Positions 33,914 to 62,114 are shown, numbered from the stretch's first letter. The stretch is DNA of 64,000 nt from Chrysomallon squamiferum (GCA_012295275.1 CM022676.1:8299586-8363585), one strand, 5' to 3'. Notes: generated by a model from the letters alone, not told the origin. Numbers and translations are program-made.

Positions 33914-35988
33914 TAGATAGATAGATAGATAGATAGATAAATAGAATACTGCAAACAAAATTATTAAAAAAGATCCCGCCCGCCCAACAAACAAACAAAC
34001 AAACAAATAAATAAATAATAAATAAATAAAAGTAAAATAAAAGTAAAATAAAATAAAATAAAATAAAATAATAAACCCAACGTACAATAAAAACAAATCG
34101 TCACTTCTGCCGAGTAATGTATGTCACTGTTAACAAGACACCGGAACTTCCGCCCGTTATCGGAAGCAGTCACATTGTGCGTCAGAGTGCTCGCCCCTGT
34201 ATTTGTGCAGTTCTCAGTCACAACTGGGTCATCCGTGATGCTTGTGTTTCGCGGGTAGGACGTCCACTCGCCTTCGTTTGACCATTCCCAGCTCCAAGGA
34301 GAATCCAAAGGACGGCTTCCGACATCACCAGAGCATTTGAGTGTTATAGATGTATCTGGATTAACAGGGCCACTGGGATCTTGGTTTAACTGGATATTTT
34401 CTGGATCATCTGTGAATATGTATATTTGTATGTATATTTGTATAAGTGGACATGATGACTTATTAGTTAAGTTATAAATTGCACTATAAAGCTAGTCCTG
34501 TAGAAGAACAAATATACACACAAAAAAGAATAAAATATTAAAATTTTTGCTATATTTTTAACCTTACTTTAAAGAAAGAAAAGTAAAATTTAAAAAAGAA
34601 AAGTAAAAACAGCTTTCAGCAAATAAATGAATACATTTAAAATTGACAGAATATAAATAAAATACTAACGATGAATACAAATGGTAGCTTCAGCTGAATA
34701 CGTCATACTGTCGTTGACAACACACCGGAACTTCCGGCCGTTATCGGAAGAAGTCACGTTGTGAATGAGAGTGGTCGCCCCTGCATTAAGACAGCCATTG
34801 CTGATAACCGGGTCATTTGAAATCTGATCACTGTCAGGGTAAGGTACCCAGTTATGATTATCTTCCCAGTACCATCTCCATGGTAACGCTGGGGAACCAA
34901 GCTCTCCAGTACATTTCAAAATAATGGAAGAACCAGGGCTGACTGGTTCAGTTGGTTTCTGAATAAAGTGTACACTGTACGGCTCATCTAAATTAAAAAG
35001 ATAACATTTTTAAAATGCTACTTTTTTCTATCTTTGTGTGCACGTGTGTAAAATTAACTATGCATGTATTTAAGTGTAGGTGTGTAAATTTATATGTGCA
35101 CTGTGTGTGCGTGCGTGTGTGAATGTACGTATGTATATATGTTGTGTATGTGTTATGTGTGTTTTTATAAGCACGTACGTATGTGTGTGTATATGTATAT
35201 GTGTAAATGTATCTGTATTTGTGTGTGTCTGGGCATGTGTAGATGTACATTTTCCAAGTAGAAATGAAACATAAAATAAAATAAAAGAATCAGCTTACGA
35301 TGAATACAAATCATCGTTTCAGCAAAGCTATTAATATCACCATTGACGACACACCGGAACTTTCGCCCGTTATCGGAAGTGGTAACGGCATGTATCAGAG
35401 TGGTCGCCCCTGTGTTTACGCATTCTCTGTCTGTAATCGGGTCATCTGTTATGGTGTTGTTGTAGGGGTAAGGAAAGAAGTCGTAGCTGTCAAACCAATA
35501 CCAGCTCCATGGTTTTGCTGGATTTCCCAGAATTCCCGTGCATTTTAACGTCACAGACAAACCTGGGTTGATTGGGTTTCTGGGATATTCGATGAACTCT
35601 ATGTTGTGTGGCTGAGCTAAATAATAACAGTAACAACAATAGCACCAACACTGTTAATAATAGCATGAACAATAAAAATAACAAACAAAAATAAAAACAC
35701 TGACAACAGTATGATTACGATGACTATCCTAATCTCATAATCATCTTCTTCATAATTTTGCTGAGAACAATTCAAAAATATTTTATATCAGATAATTTTG
35801 TCTATGATACATTTTGTGTCTGACGTTAAAAGTTATTACTATTATTATTAGTAGTATTATGAAAATGAAATAAAAAGTAGAAACAGTTAAAAAGCAGCTT
35901 CAACCTGATAACAGAATAATTTTATCTCTCATTATATATGTGTGCATGTATATGCGTGTGTACGTGTCTGTGTATGTATATGTGTGTG

Positions 35989-36031
<43 letters not shown>

Positions 36032-36761
36032 TGTGTTATTTTTCGAAACGTGTAAAAAACTACTTACTCTCGATACAAATGCTAACTTCTGCGGAATACA
36101 GCGGGTTATTATCAACCAGACAGCGAAACGTCCTGTTGTTGTCGGATGTCGTAACGAAGTGCGATAGAGTTGTCTCCCCTACATAGTTGCAGTTTTCCGC
36201 GCGAGGCGGATCATCGGTTATTGCACCGTCTACTGGATAAGGTTCCCAGCCGCCATTTTCTTTCCACTGCCATTTCCAGGGCGACGGCGGACTGCCGATG
36301 ATTCCCGAACATTTTAACGTTGATGCGGACCCTGGTCTCACTGGTTCTCTGGGACTTCGGATAAAGTCGACGCTTCCCGGAGAGGCTAATTAAATAATTA
36401 AATAAATAAATACATAAATAAATTAATGTGGTAATTAATTTTGTTTAATCCCGCACCACATGAATTGTGTTAAATGTATGTCAATTCTTACGAAAGCTAC
36501 CAAAAAATGCGTGATTTTATGTGGATGGGTATATGTGTGCGCGCGCGCGCGCGCGTGTGTTTATATATAATAAGTACATAAATGAAATAAATTAATTAAC
36601 TAACACAAGTAACAATGATAACTATAGTAGAGTATTAACAGTAATAAAGTAATAGTAGTGTTAATAATAGCAGAATAGTTAATTTTTTAGTGTTTATGGT
36701 ACTATAGTAGTCTATCGTAGTAATTAATAGTAGGAATATTAGTAACAGTAGTGTTTGCTGC

Positions 36762-36802
<41 letters not shown>

Positions 36803-37296
36803 CATTTATAGTAGATGATGTAATTGTAGCAGTTGTAGTTTTTGTAACGATCGCTGAAGTAGATGTAGTAAAAACTATTCAGCTGTTATACTATTACTAA
36901 GTGAATGTTTATGTGTTTGGTGTTTGTTTATTTGGTTTTTATGTGTATTTAACGATTTTTATTTTATTTTATTTTTGTTAAAATACTCCGGTCCTTCTTG
37001 CCTTGTTCCGTTACGTTGACGTCGTCAGTGGACGTTGAAAAGACGCTGTCGAGGTTGAGGTACTGGACGTTGCAGATGTAAACACCAGCATCAGTACAGT
37101 CTACCTTCGTTAGATAAACCTGTAAATGAAGTGTGTGTATGTAAGTAGGAATGAATCTTTTCTGTCTTATGTACGTCTGGTTAGACTCTACACATAGATT
37201 ATTTTCAGGAACGTACTGGCAAATGAAGACAAAGTTCAGTCAAGATCTCGCAAATGTCATAAGAATAGATGCTTTGCCTTGAGTGATTTCCAGATT

Positions 37297-37377
<81 letters not shown>

Positions 37378-37728
37378 AAATAAATATATCACTTACATAT
37401 GTACGTATATTATGTTTATCTATCTATCTACCTGTACGAAAGATCCTGTTTTGTCACTGTTATCTGCTTTTCCCGTTACAACTGCTCTGTCTTTCAAAGA
37501 CTCGTCAATCAGAATGGCATTTCCCCCGTCTGCACCTAGCGCTGCTGTTGCTATCTGAACCGGGCTCGGCGACGTCTTCAGATGACGTTCAATGCTTATT
37601 TGGACAAATGTTTTGATATCTTCAACGACGTTGGCGGGTTCACATAGAACTGTTATGTTCTCCGTCTGTCCGTCTGTGATCAAGGTAGGTGTGACGGTCA
37701 GTTTTGCAGAGTTTACTGGTAAAGGAAC

Positions 37729-37773
<45 letters not shown>

Positions 37774-38045
37774 TTCATGGCTTAGATTTATAGCAGTGAT
37801 AAAATGAAATAAAATAAAACAACACAAAATAATAAATAAAATAAAACATTAAATAAAAAAAAAATTAGAATGAAAGAAAGGAACAAAGAAACAAACAACC
37901 AAAACTATAAATAAATAAATTAATTAATTAATAGGTAAATAAATAATAAATAAACAAAAGTAATAGTCACAGTAACAATAACAAAACCCGTCTAATAATA
38001 ATAATAATAACAACAAATCACTGAAAACACTACATATAATATTAA

Positions 38046-38124
<79 letters not shown>

Positions 38125-38215
38125 GTCTCATCTCTATCACCCCTCTCCATCTACACCATTACCTACCTAAAGCAACCAACAACAAAACAACAGAAACACG
38201 AAACAGTGCAGCCAT
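32290..38215 (-). CDS. GPI-anchored-like tandem immunoglobulin-domain protein (720 aa, 9 exons)
   Basis: Exons (minus, start-end): 38215-38167, 37715-37432, 37119-36987, 36385-36068, 35616-35299, 34987-34670, 34409-34086, 33584-33255, 32378-32290. Lengths sum to 2163 nt, an open 721-codon frame. Order: signal peptide (MAALFRVSVVLLLVAL), one V-like Ig domain on exons 2-3 (VLCEPAN ... DAGVYICNV), five Ig domains each on a single phase 1-1 exon, and a 29-residue hydrophobic tail with no cytoplasmic residues, typical of GPI attachment. Each repeat domain has a W-x-W-x-W motif and the signature SDNGRKFRC or a close form. Four of the five carry four cysteines. All introns are GT-AG. The exon 3 donor (A|GTATTT) is the least certain. 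I know no named orthologue. The neighbouring FReD lectin and domain style suggest a recognition or adhesion role on the cell surface (inference). Confidence 0.88.
33255..33584 (-). CDS. IgSF exon 8: Trp-rich Ig repeat 5 (divergent)
   Basis: 330 nt, phase 1-1. Motifs: IKCTG, PWTWQWENGNAW, DECQYTGETTLSH, DDGRRFRCMVN. The fourth cysteine of its siblings is replaced (SVNISVKK), so the extra disulfide predicted for repeats 1-4 cannot form the same way. Acceptor ATTATCAAG, donor ATTG|GTGAGT. Confidence 0.88.
33630..33940 (+). repeat. GAA repeat and (GACA)/(GATA) tetranucleotide repeats in IgSF intron 7
   Basis: (AAG)n lies at 33630-33680, and GACA/GATA arrays at 33846-33940. They yield poly-Ser and Leu/Ser/Ile open frames on the minus strand that are not genes. 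Confidence 0.9.
34086..34409 (-). CDS. IgSF exon 7: Trp-rich Ig repeat 4
   Basis: 324 nt, phase 1-1, two codons longer than its siblings in the first loop (GSRPLDSPWSWEW). Motifs: LKCSG, ENCTNTGASTLTHNV, SDNGRKFRCLVN, TICFY. Donor TATT|GTACGT. Confidence 0.88.
34670..34987 (-). CDS. IgSF exon 6: Trp-rich Ig repeat 3
   Basis: 318 nt, phase 1-1. Motifs: LKCTG, PWRWYWEDNHNW, NGCLNAGATTLIHNV, SDNGRKFRCVVN, TICIH. Donor CATC|GTTAGT. It is closest in sequence to exon 5, consistent with a recent exon duplication. Confidence 0.9.
35299..35616 (-). CDS. IgSF exon 5: Trp-rich Ig repeat 2
   Basis: 318 nt, phase 1-1. Motifs: LKCTG, PWSWYWFDSYDF, RECVNTGATTLIH, SDNGRKFRCVVN, MICIH. Donor CATC|GTAAGC. 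Confidence 0.9.
36068..36385 (-). CDS. IgSF exon 4: Trp-rich Ig repeat 1
   Basis: 318 nt, phase 1-1. Motifs: LKCSG, PWKWQWKENGGW, AENCNYVGETTLSH, SDNNRTFRCLVD, SICIE. Cysteines sit in LKC, ENC, FRC and SIC. Donor GAGA|GTAAGT. Confidence 0.9.
36535..36810 (+). repeat. (GC)n and (GTA)n repeats in IgSF intron 3
   Basis: A short (CG)n run of about 16 bp at about 36539-36555 followed by (GT)n, a Z-DNA-prone combination, and (AGT)n at about 36757-36800. Confidence 0.8.
36987..37119 (-). CDS. IgSF exon 3: C-terminal half of V-like Ig domain
   Basis: Acceptor TTTACAG. Residues 112-155 carry the classic F-strand motif DAGVYICNVQ. The next exon requires phase 1, which is met by A|GTATTT at 36987, but a different donor is possible. 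The nearby GTAACG would leave the wrong phase. Confidence 0.7.
37298..37374 (+). repeat. (TC)n tract, ~77 bp, IgSF intron 2
   Basis: A pure array. On the transcribed (minus) sense it reads (GA)n, about 60 nt after the exon 2 donor. Confidence 0.95.
37432..37715 (-). CDS. IgSF exon 2: N-terminal half of V-like Ig domain
   Basis: The acceptor TTTACCAG follows an (ATT)n-rich intron and the donor is CAG|GTAGAT, phase 0. Residues 17-111 start VNSAKLTVTPT and contain the B-strand cysteine (ENITVLCEPAN). Strand-like segments follow (IKTFVQISIERHLK, DRAVVTGKA). Confidence 0.85.
38052..38122 (+). repeat. (TC)n tract, ~70 bp, IgSF intron 1
   Basis: A pure array about 45 nt after the exon 1 donor (minus sense), so (GA)n in the pre-mRNA. 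Confidence 0.95.
38167..38215 (-). CDS. IgSF exon 1: signal peptide
   Basis: Encodes MAALFRVSVVLLLVAL and the first base of the next codon. The donor is CTTTAG|GTAGGT, phase 1. The leucine/valine core marks a cleavable signal. The ATG has an A at -3 relative to ATGG (TCGACATGG). Confidence 0.85.
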
Positions 38216-38641
38216 GTCGATTAACAGTCGATGTCTGACTTACAATATATATTTTTCTTATTATTAAAAATCCAGCACAGTGTTTGCTTTTCCATAAATA
38301 TCGTAAATAAAAATCGTCATTTCTATTTCTACCGCAGATGGATAGCTGGATATTGGTAATAAATTCGTGAAGTATCTTAATCTTTAGGCACTCACTGGAG
38401 TCATATTATAAAAAGTACCATAAAATTCAACTGCAGCAACACTAATATCACCACTTGAAACAGTTTTTGAATTTTTTTATTTGTAACACGATATTTTCCT
38501 TATTGCTTGACATTTATGTCTATTAGTGTTTGAATATGTATTGGTTGCTTTAGTTTTCAATACGTCTTTCTTTGTTCATGGATCAGTTCATTCATCCATT
38601 CTTCCATCCCTCTGGCAGTCCGTTCATGAAGATCACAACAC

Positions 38642-38794
<153 letters not shown>

Positions 38795-38862
38795 AGTCTT
38801 ATCTCTATCCCTTTCATCTACTTAATGTCTAAACACATATCACATATGGATCTATTATTTAT

Positions 38863-38894
<32 letters not shown>

Positions 38895-39425
38895 GTATGT
38901 ATCTAACACGTTATTTATGTATGTACGTATGTATGTATATATGTATGTATGTATGTATATATATATGTATGTATGTCTGTATGTATGTATGTGTGTATGT
39001 GTGTGTATATATATATAAAAGTACACATATACACATCCATTATATATGTGTGTGTGTGTTTGTGTGTGTGTGTGTTTTTATTTTTCATGAATCTACAGTC
39101 ACGAAATACATAGCAAAAAGATTAAATATAAACGCCCCTCATAAGTAAATATCTTTACCGTTAAGAAAATCTCTTGTAAATTAAAACTAAATCAATAAAA
39201 ATATTTTGAAATCGTTCACAGCCGATGTCATAAATTTACTTGCTAGATAAAAGTCATGCCATAACCATAACCAAGCTATAACCATGTATATAAAATAAAG
39301 TCGGCATTTTTATTGTCAGTTTTTCCGGTTCTTACGCAATTTGTCAAGGTATAAATCAGAAACGACATTGTAAATAATTACACAGTTTTATATATATTAG
39401 TATTGTGTTGTGGAGATAGATCAAT

Positions 39426-39525
<100 letters not shown>

Positions 39526-39882
39526 TATTAATATGAAAAGTATGAATTTCCTAGAATGGTTATAATCTATGGTATGTGCATGAATACCTCTAGTAACCTT
39601 TCACTTTCATTCATTTATTTCAAGAAACTGAAAATATTAATTATCATAAATACTGATGTACTTGTCAAAAATATTCAAGACGTGGAATTAAAATTAAGAA
39701 CAAAATAACTTCTTTTAATTTATCATCCTGTTCTTTAATGAAACGCAAAACAACAAATTCTGTTGATTTACAACAAATTTTACAGTCATTTTTCGCGTTA
39801 CTAATTTAACAAAGTCTTAGTAACGATCTGTTTCATTGGTCTTCATTTTGTAACGATGCATCTGATTGACCTCGCTTTGTGT

Positions 39883-39888
39883 TTTATT
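39883..39888 (-). terminator. Polyadenylation signal AATAAA of the FReD gene
   Basis: AAAATAAAACAC on the minus strand, about 46 nt past the TGA at 39934. It is a good candidate for the 3' end of the lectin transcript. Confidence 0.5.
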
Positions 39889-39933
39889 TTGTAACGAGCG
39901 TTCGCTGTGGCCGAATTTTCATTTCCGTCATCT

Positions 39934-43033
<3,100 letters not shown>

Positions 43034-43116
43034 TTTTCCTCAGTAGTCGTTGATAACGGTACCGGACAAAACTTTTCACCTTAAAATTTCTCTATTGAAT
43101 GTTCTTTTCACAATTA

Positions 43117-43130
43117 TATATATAGATGAC
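43117..43130 (-). promoter_or_regulatory. TATA box candidate of the FReD gene
   Basis: CTATATATATAATTG on the minus strand lies about 90 nt upstream of the ATG at 43033. It would place transcription start near 43090-43100, leaving a 5' UTR of about 60 nt. Confidence 0.45.
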
Positions 43131-43344
43131 AAATCAAATAACTGTCATCCACTGCTAACTACTGTTAGTAATAAGGCAACTGCAGGATGTAAGTGATATA
43201 GTGTAATTCTAATTTTTATTTTATTGTCTGATATTTCTAATTAATATTTAGTGACGTATATAGCGACTGTGAAGGGCGGGCATGGAAATATATCCTCCAG
43301 TCTTGAAAACTGGGTGCAATAACTTGAGTATCCTTTACACATAC

Positions 43345-43399
<55 letters not shown>

Positions 43400-44208
43400 C
43401 AATAATAATAACAGAGGGAGTAGCTGTAGGAGTAGAAGTAGTAGTAGAATAATAGTAGTAGTAGTAGTAATAATAATGACAATAATAATAGTGGTAGTAG
43501 TAGTAATAATACAGTAGTAATAGTAGAAGTAGTACTAGTAAAAGCAGTACTTCTAGTAATACTAATAATAGTAATAATAATAATAGGAAGAAGAAACCCA
43601 CAAACAAACAAACAAACAAATTAATAAAGAAATAACAACAAAACAAACAACAAAAGACTTCCTTCCCCCCCCCAGAAAAAAATCAATTAAACGCTTTAAC
43701 AAATAAAATAAGATAAAAAAACAACAAATAACGAATATAATTAACCTACATAATGATTTAATTTAACGTAATTTAATTCTTCTGTGACCTACAGTACGCA
43801 CGCACGCACTTCAACATGTTTAATAACAGTTGTTATCTGATTGTGTTCTTTGATTATATCACTACAGCACTAAAGCTTGTATTTCACCCCAGGCGCCAAG
43901 ACTATTGATAAATATATTTTGTTGCAGTTTTTAATACGTGACGTAAATTTAATTAAGTATTATATTGTGAAATGTTAGTAGTTAGAGGACGGGAGGTGTA
44001 ATATACAGTGTACTTTTATAGGGTCAGTCACAAATATAGAAGGGTTTGGATACATTTAAATTGTTAATTTACTTATGTAGTTAAATTGATTAGTCTGCTT
44101 TTTATTTTTCTGCTTGATATAATGTATGATACATACATACATACATACATACATACATACATACGTACGCAAATACATACGTGTATATATATATATATAT
44201 ATATATAT

Positions 44209-44400
44209 AGGGTTGTCACGATGGCCGAACAGTAACGTCGTCTGCCTTCACAGTGCAGGTGAATGGGTGTCATAGGTTCGAGTCTCGTCAGCGACATCTG
44301 ACGGGTTTGTGAGGTCTAACTAGACTTTGTCCTCCTGCGCCAGTGCGTTCCCGAATATTGTCTATGTGCAGAGTTTAATCAGACGTACGTAAGACAGGTA
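44209..44400 (+). mobile_element. tRNA-derived SINE
   Basis: The head has an A-box-like TGGCCGAACAGT and, about 45 nt on, a B box GGTTCGAGTCTCG, the pol III internal promoter pair of tRNAs. A non-tRNA body follows (CATCTGACGGGTTTGTGAGG to GTACGTAAGACAGG). It sits between (TA)n and (TACA)n repeats, which may be its tail. The tRNA part does not fold as an intact tRNA by eye, so this is a retroposon and not a tRNA gene. Confidence 0.7.
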
Positions 44401-44647
44401 CTATCCAAAAATCCTTAACTACATACATACTTACATATAGGTACGTACATACATACTTACATATATGTACGTACATACATACTTACACATAGGTACGTAC
44501 ATACATACTTACATATATACTTATATGCATACATACATACACACATACATACACAATACAGATACACAAACTCTTATGTATAAAACACACATACATGCAT
44601 TATACACATACATATACATACAAGCAAACGCATACATACATATATAT

Positions 44648-44680
<33 letters not shown>

Positions 44681-45809
44681 GTGTATCTATATATACATAC
44701 ACATATATAAACTGGTTGTTCTCAAACATGTATACAAGTGTGCATGTGTATATAACATCATTTTTATACCCTGTTTGTTAAACGTTTCTGTAACTTTTAC
44801 ATTAATGTCACATCATAATGATTTCAACTTTATCTCAGTGGTTATCGTTTGAATAAAGGATAATTTGTTTTTGCACGCGTTTTGAAATTCAAAGCAAACA
44901 GTTTTAATACTAAGCTTGTAAATGCTAATCTATCTCGTTAATCTAGATATAAAATGTCAGTGCGTAATCAATGAATTAAAGATATATTTTAATTTGTGCA
45001 GAACAATGGAGTAGCTTCGTTAATCTTATTATTTTTTTTTTTATATATTTTTAAATGCTGAATAATGTGAACATGTAAATGTACATATATGTGAGGTATG
45101 TAGGTTGAATGATGCAATAATAATTTGTAATAAATATAAAGAAAGAAAAGGACAAGTAAATAATTAAATTAAATTAATAAATTAATAAATGTAGAAAATA
45201 GACATAAAAACAAAACAAAAGCATAACAAATCACACGAAAGAATCATACAGATAAACGCACACAGAAAGAAAGAAATAAACAAATAAATAAATAAATAAA
45301 ATTATTCACTTGCGAGACGTTAATATCACCAATAAAAATGTCTATTAAAGCAGAATTTATCAGCTGCGCTAATCAAACAAACACATAAACAAAGAAACAA
45401 ATAAACAAACAAATAAACAAAGAAACAAATACATTCTTAGAGAAAAGAAGGGTATTACAACTGTGCTAGTTTTTCTCTCCAACTTGTCGTGACGTCAAAC
45501 ATTTATGACGTAATCCTATTGTTTATTTAACAACAACTGATTTTTCTTATTTAGGCGTCGTCTTGTATGTCCATATTTTGCTACAGGTAAGAAATATAAT
45601 TATTTTGTTTATTATTTGTTCAGTTCTCTACAATACAAATTTAATTCCAACACTGTGTTAGTTAAGGCGTTCAGACGTAATTAAAAAACAAATAGAGAGT
45701 ATGTAAGTATGTAGGAAGATAGAAAGATAAATAGGCAGATAGGTATGTATGCATATATGTATAGATAGATAGATAGAAAGATAGACTACAGACAGACAGA
45801 CAGAAAGAC

Positions 45810-45860
<51 letters not shown>

Positions 45861-46122
45861 AAGAAATCTAACTAAATAAACAGACAAATAAATAGTTCTG
45901 ATTATCGGCCGTAAACAAGGAAACTAGCTGTTTTTACGATAAAAACAGAAGAACTAAGATTTAGAATGTTGCTCTCTGCGATGTTTGTTTATCTTCTTCT
46001 TCTTCTTCTTCTTCTTTAAGTGTGTCTGGTAAAAAATATGCAGTGTTATTTGATATCACACAGACAATGAGTAAACATACGCGTTATATATCTACACATT
46101 ATTTAAAGGATGTTTATACATA

Positions 46123-47042
46123 CAGATACTCCTCACGCGATGACCAAGTTCTGTTTCTACGAGTAAGACGTAAAGCGTATTAGTCGTTCCTACGACTGTC
46201 TTTAACGAAACTGGTCGATAAACGTATTTAGTCGTTCCTACGACTGTCTTTAACGAAACTGGTCGATAAACGTATTTCGTCGTTCCTACGACTGACTTTA
46301 ACGACACTGGTCGATAAACGTATTTAGTCGTTCCTACGACTGACTTTAACGACACTGGTCGATAAACGTATTTAGTCGTTCCTACGACTGACTTTAACGA
46401 CACTGGTCGATAAACGTATTTAGTCGTTCCTACGACTGTCTTTAACGTAACTGGTCGATAAACGTACTTAGTCGTCCCTACGACTGACTTTAACGAAAAC
46501 TGGTCGATAAATGAGAAGCCAGCCCTTAACAGTATTTCACGTATACTGTACTGGTAACGCTTGTGTATCAATAGTCTTTAGTTATTGCTTTAACGTAACC
46601 TTTGCACACTGTATAACATTCTTAGTAGAATTCTTACTGTTTATGCAGTAGTATATTGTATACTATAAGAAACAGAACAGAGGAAATCAGCTCTAATATA
46701 TATTACTACTTAGGTTTGGATACTGTAAAAACAGGTAATCGTTTTTATTTATACTAAAAAAAAAGTCCAAAGGAGACTCAAAGTTGATAATTTTTGTCTT
46801 AATAAGCATAATTCTTACATATTATAAAATACAAAAAATATAATCTGCGAAAAACGTTATATCTTTGGGTGCACAGTGAAGTAAAAATTCATCGTCTTGG
46901 AGACTGCAAAGGCTAATGTAGAGAATACTGACTGCAGGAACAACGCGCGACAATTTGCACGATCAAAGTTCTCGTATTGTGTACGATACGACTGGTCGGA
47001 ACGTGGTCGTAAGCACGCACAGTCGTTAAGTGAGGAATGATG
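46123..47042. mobile_element. Possible non-autonomous element with imperfect terminal inverted repeats
   Basis: The left end (TACTCCTCACGCGATGACC) and the reverse complement of the right end (CATTCCTCACTTAACGACTG) are alike over about 20 bp. Between them lie the 48-bp array and about 530 bp of unique, non-coding DNA. No transposase is present. The call rests on eye alignment only. A sequence near 63510 (TCCTTCAGTTACGACGGACG) may be a related end. Confidence 0.35.
46182..46512 (+). repeat. 48-bp minisatellite, 7 copies, with hairpin motif
   Basis: The unit starts AGTCGTTCCTACGACTG and continues TCTTTAACGAAACTGGTCG. AGTCGT and ACGACT form a perfect 6-bp stem around TCCT in nearly every copy. 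The minus strand is open for 159 codons as a 16-residue repeat. No signal or domain is recognised. Confidence 0.93.
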
Positions 47043-47083
47043 TAAGCATCAAGGAGATAGGAAAGATAGAAGTATTTAAATCA

Positions 47084-47330
47084 TTAAAGAAGAAGAAAAA
47101 GAAGAAGAAGAAGAAAAAGAAGAAGAAGAAGAAAACGAAGACAAAAAAAGAACAAGAACGGGATAAAAAGAAGAAAAAGAAAAGGAAGAAAAAGAAGAAG
47201 AAGAAGAAGAAGAAAAAGAAGAAGAAGATAAAAAAGAAGAAGAAGATAAAGAAGAAGAAGAAGAAGAAAACGAAGAAGAAAAAGAACAAGAAGAAGATAA
47301 AGAAGAAGAAGAAGAAGAAGAAAAGATTTA
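47084..47330 (+). repeat. (GAA)n-type polypurine block, ~245 bp
   Basis: Almost every base on the plus strand is A or G. Long GAA/TTC mirror repeats can form triplex (H-DNA). The poly-Lys and poly-Phe/Leu open frames are artefacts. Confidence 0.93.
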
Positions 47331-47565
47331 AAATACTTGCACATTTTTATTTCATAATTAAATATTAAGAAACAACGTACTACGACTGATTTTCAATAAC
47401 GATTTATTTTCATAAGGTACAGAATTACACTGCGGGAAAATATAAAATACAAAATAGTTAAAAACAAAACATGCACATACAACGTATATATATATGTATA
47501 TATTTGTATATGTATATGTATATGTATATGTGTGTATGTATTACATATCTTTTAATAATAACAAA

Positions 47566-47615
<50 letters not shown>

Positions 47616-47699
47616 TAATAGTAATAGGAATAATAGAAATAATAGAAATAGCAATACTAATTTAAAAAAATAAATAGTGGTAGTAGTAGTTGTGGTAGC

Positions 47700-47730
<31 letters not shown>

Positions 47731-48733
47731 GTAATAATAATACATCATTATCATATTAAACATACATTTCACCGGTTTCACTTAAAGAAAATTACACTCT
47801 TTTAGACACTAAACTGGATGTTACTTCAACATAAAACGTATCATGATTAAGATAACAATGAAAAAAAAAAAATGAAATTAATGAGGTCGATCAGACGATA
47901 GAAATTGCAGTAATGGCGCTGTCATTCAGCACAGTTTATAATAACGATAAAGTATTGAAATTAACGAGGTCTATGTGCATGTGTCTATAAATACGTATGT
48001 GTGAAATATGTGTTAACATACAATTATATGTGTGACTGTATTACACATAAGCATGTATACCATCGTGAATATTTATAAATCTACATTAATCTATACTAAT
48101 ATATTTATAAATTCATGGATATCTATTAACGTTTGAGAATAATTTTGATCTATGATTGTACAGGTAATTTTGTAAATGTATTTATGAATTTTTTTTTTCT
48201 ATCACTAAATTGATAATTAAGGAAATTTATGTAAATGTATATAATTACAGACGTATATATTTTTTATTTATCTACATTTATGAATATACGTTTTCTATAC
48301 TTATCAATATGCATTATCTATAGTTATGAATGTAATTATGCAAGTATAATCATATTACATTACAGGAACATCAGTTAAAACGTGTTTACATTTTATTTAT
48401 TTCTTTGCTGACTTTTACTTAGCTATTTCTTAAAACGATGTTGTTATCATTTTTCCTTTGAGTCTGCTCGTAAGTTTTCGGATGTTAAAATGAAATGTCA
48501 TTATATAATTATATTTAAAATTTCATGTAATCTAGAGAGGATTCATTCATTGATCAAAGGAATTAAATTCAAAAAAATAATAGTAATAATAATAATAATA
48601 AATTAAGAAGGCAATTTATCATTGGAAATAATCATCTGCATTATCATTCATTAAAACACTAAAACTTAGGATAAAACAAATGATATATCTCTCTATTTAT
48701 TCTTTTACTCATTATTTTTTCTTCATTCTTTCG

Positions 48734-48738
<5 letters not shown>

Positions 48739-48775
<37 letters not shown>

Positions 48776-48795
48776 GACTTTCTGAAATCTTTAAT
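48739..48795 (-). terminator. Rh gene 3' end: ATTAAA signal followed by A-tract
   Basis: On the minus strand GAATTAAAG at about 48795-48790 lies about 90 nt past the TGA. A genomic run of about 30 A follows at about 48769-48739. ATTAAA is the commonest variant signal. The A-tract could also cause internal priming in cDNA work. Confidence 0.4.
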
Positions 48796-48881
48796 TCGGA
48801 GAGAAATATCACTCTAATATAATGATTTCAGTTTGAGCAGAAAAAACAAAACAAAATGTCTTTCAATGTCACGTGGCTTGA

Positions 48882-62114
<13,233 letters not shown>

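Larger units (their letters stand above)
43131..48780. other. Intergenic region between the FReD and Rh genes
   Basis: About 5.6 kb without a recognised protein gene. It contains (AAT)/(AGT) repeats at 43345-43590, a tRNA-derived SINE at 44209-44400 with (TACA)n tails, (GACA)/(GATA) repeats at 45760-45860, an inverted-repeat-ended candidate element at 46123-47042, a GAA block at 47084-47330 and (AAT)n at 47563-47730. The remainder is AT-rich. Confidence 0.6.

Noticed and set aside
44209-44300. tRNA gene
   Set aside because: A and B boxes are present, but cloverleaf stems do not pair by eye and a SINE-like body follows.
46182-46512. CRISPR-like array
   Set aside because: Units are contiguous 48-bp tandem copies without unique spacers, in animal DNA with spliced genes.
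46092-46571. 159-codon minus-strand frame with a 16-residue repeat
   Set aside because: By-product of the 48-bp array, with no recognisable domain or transcript signals.
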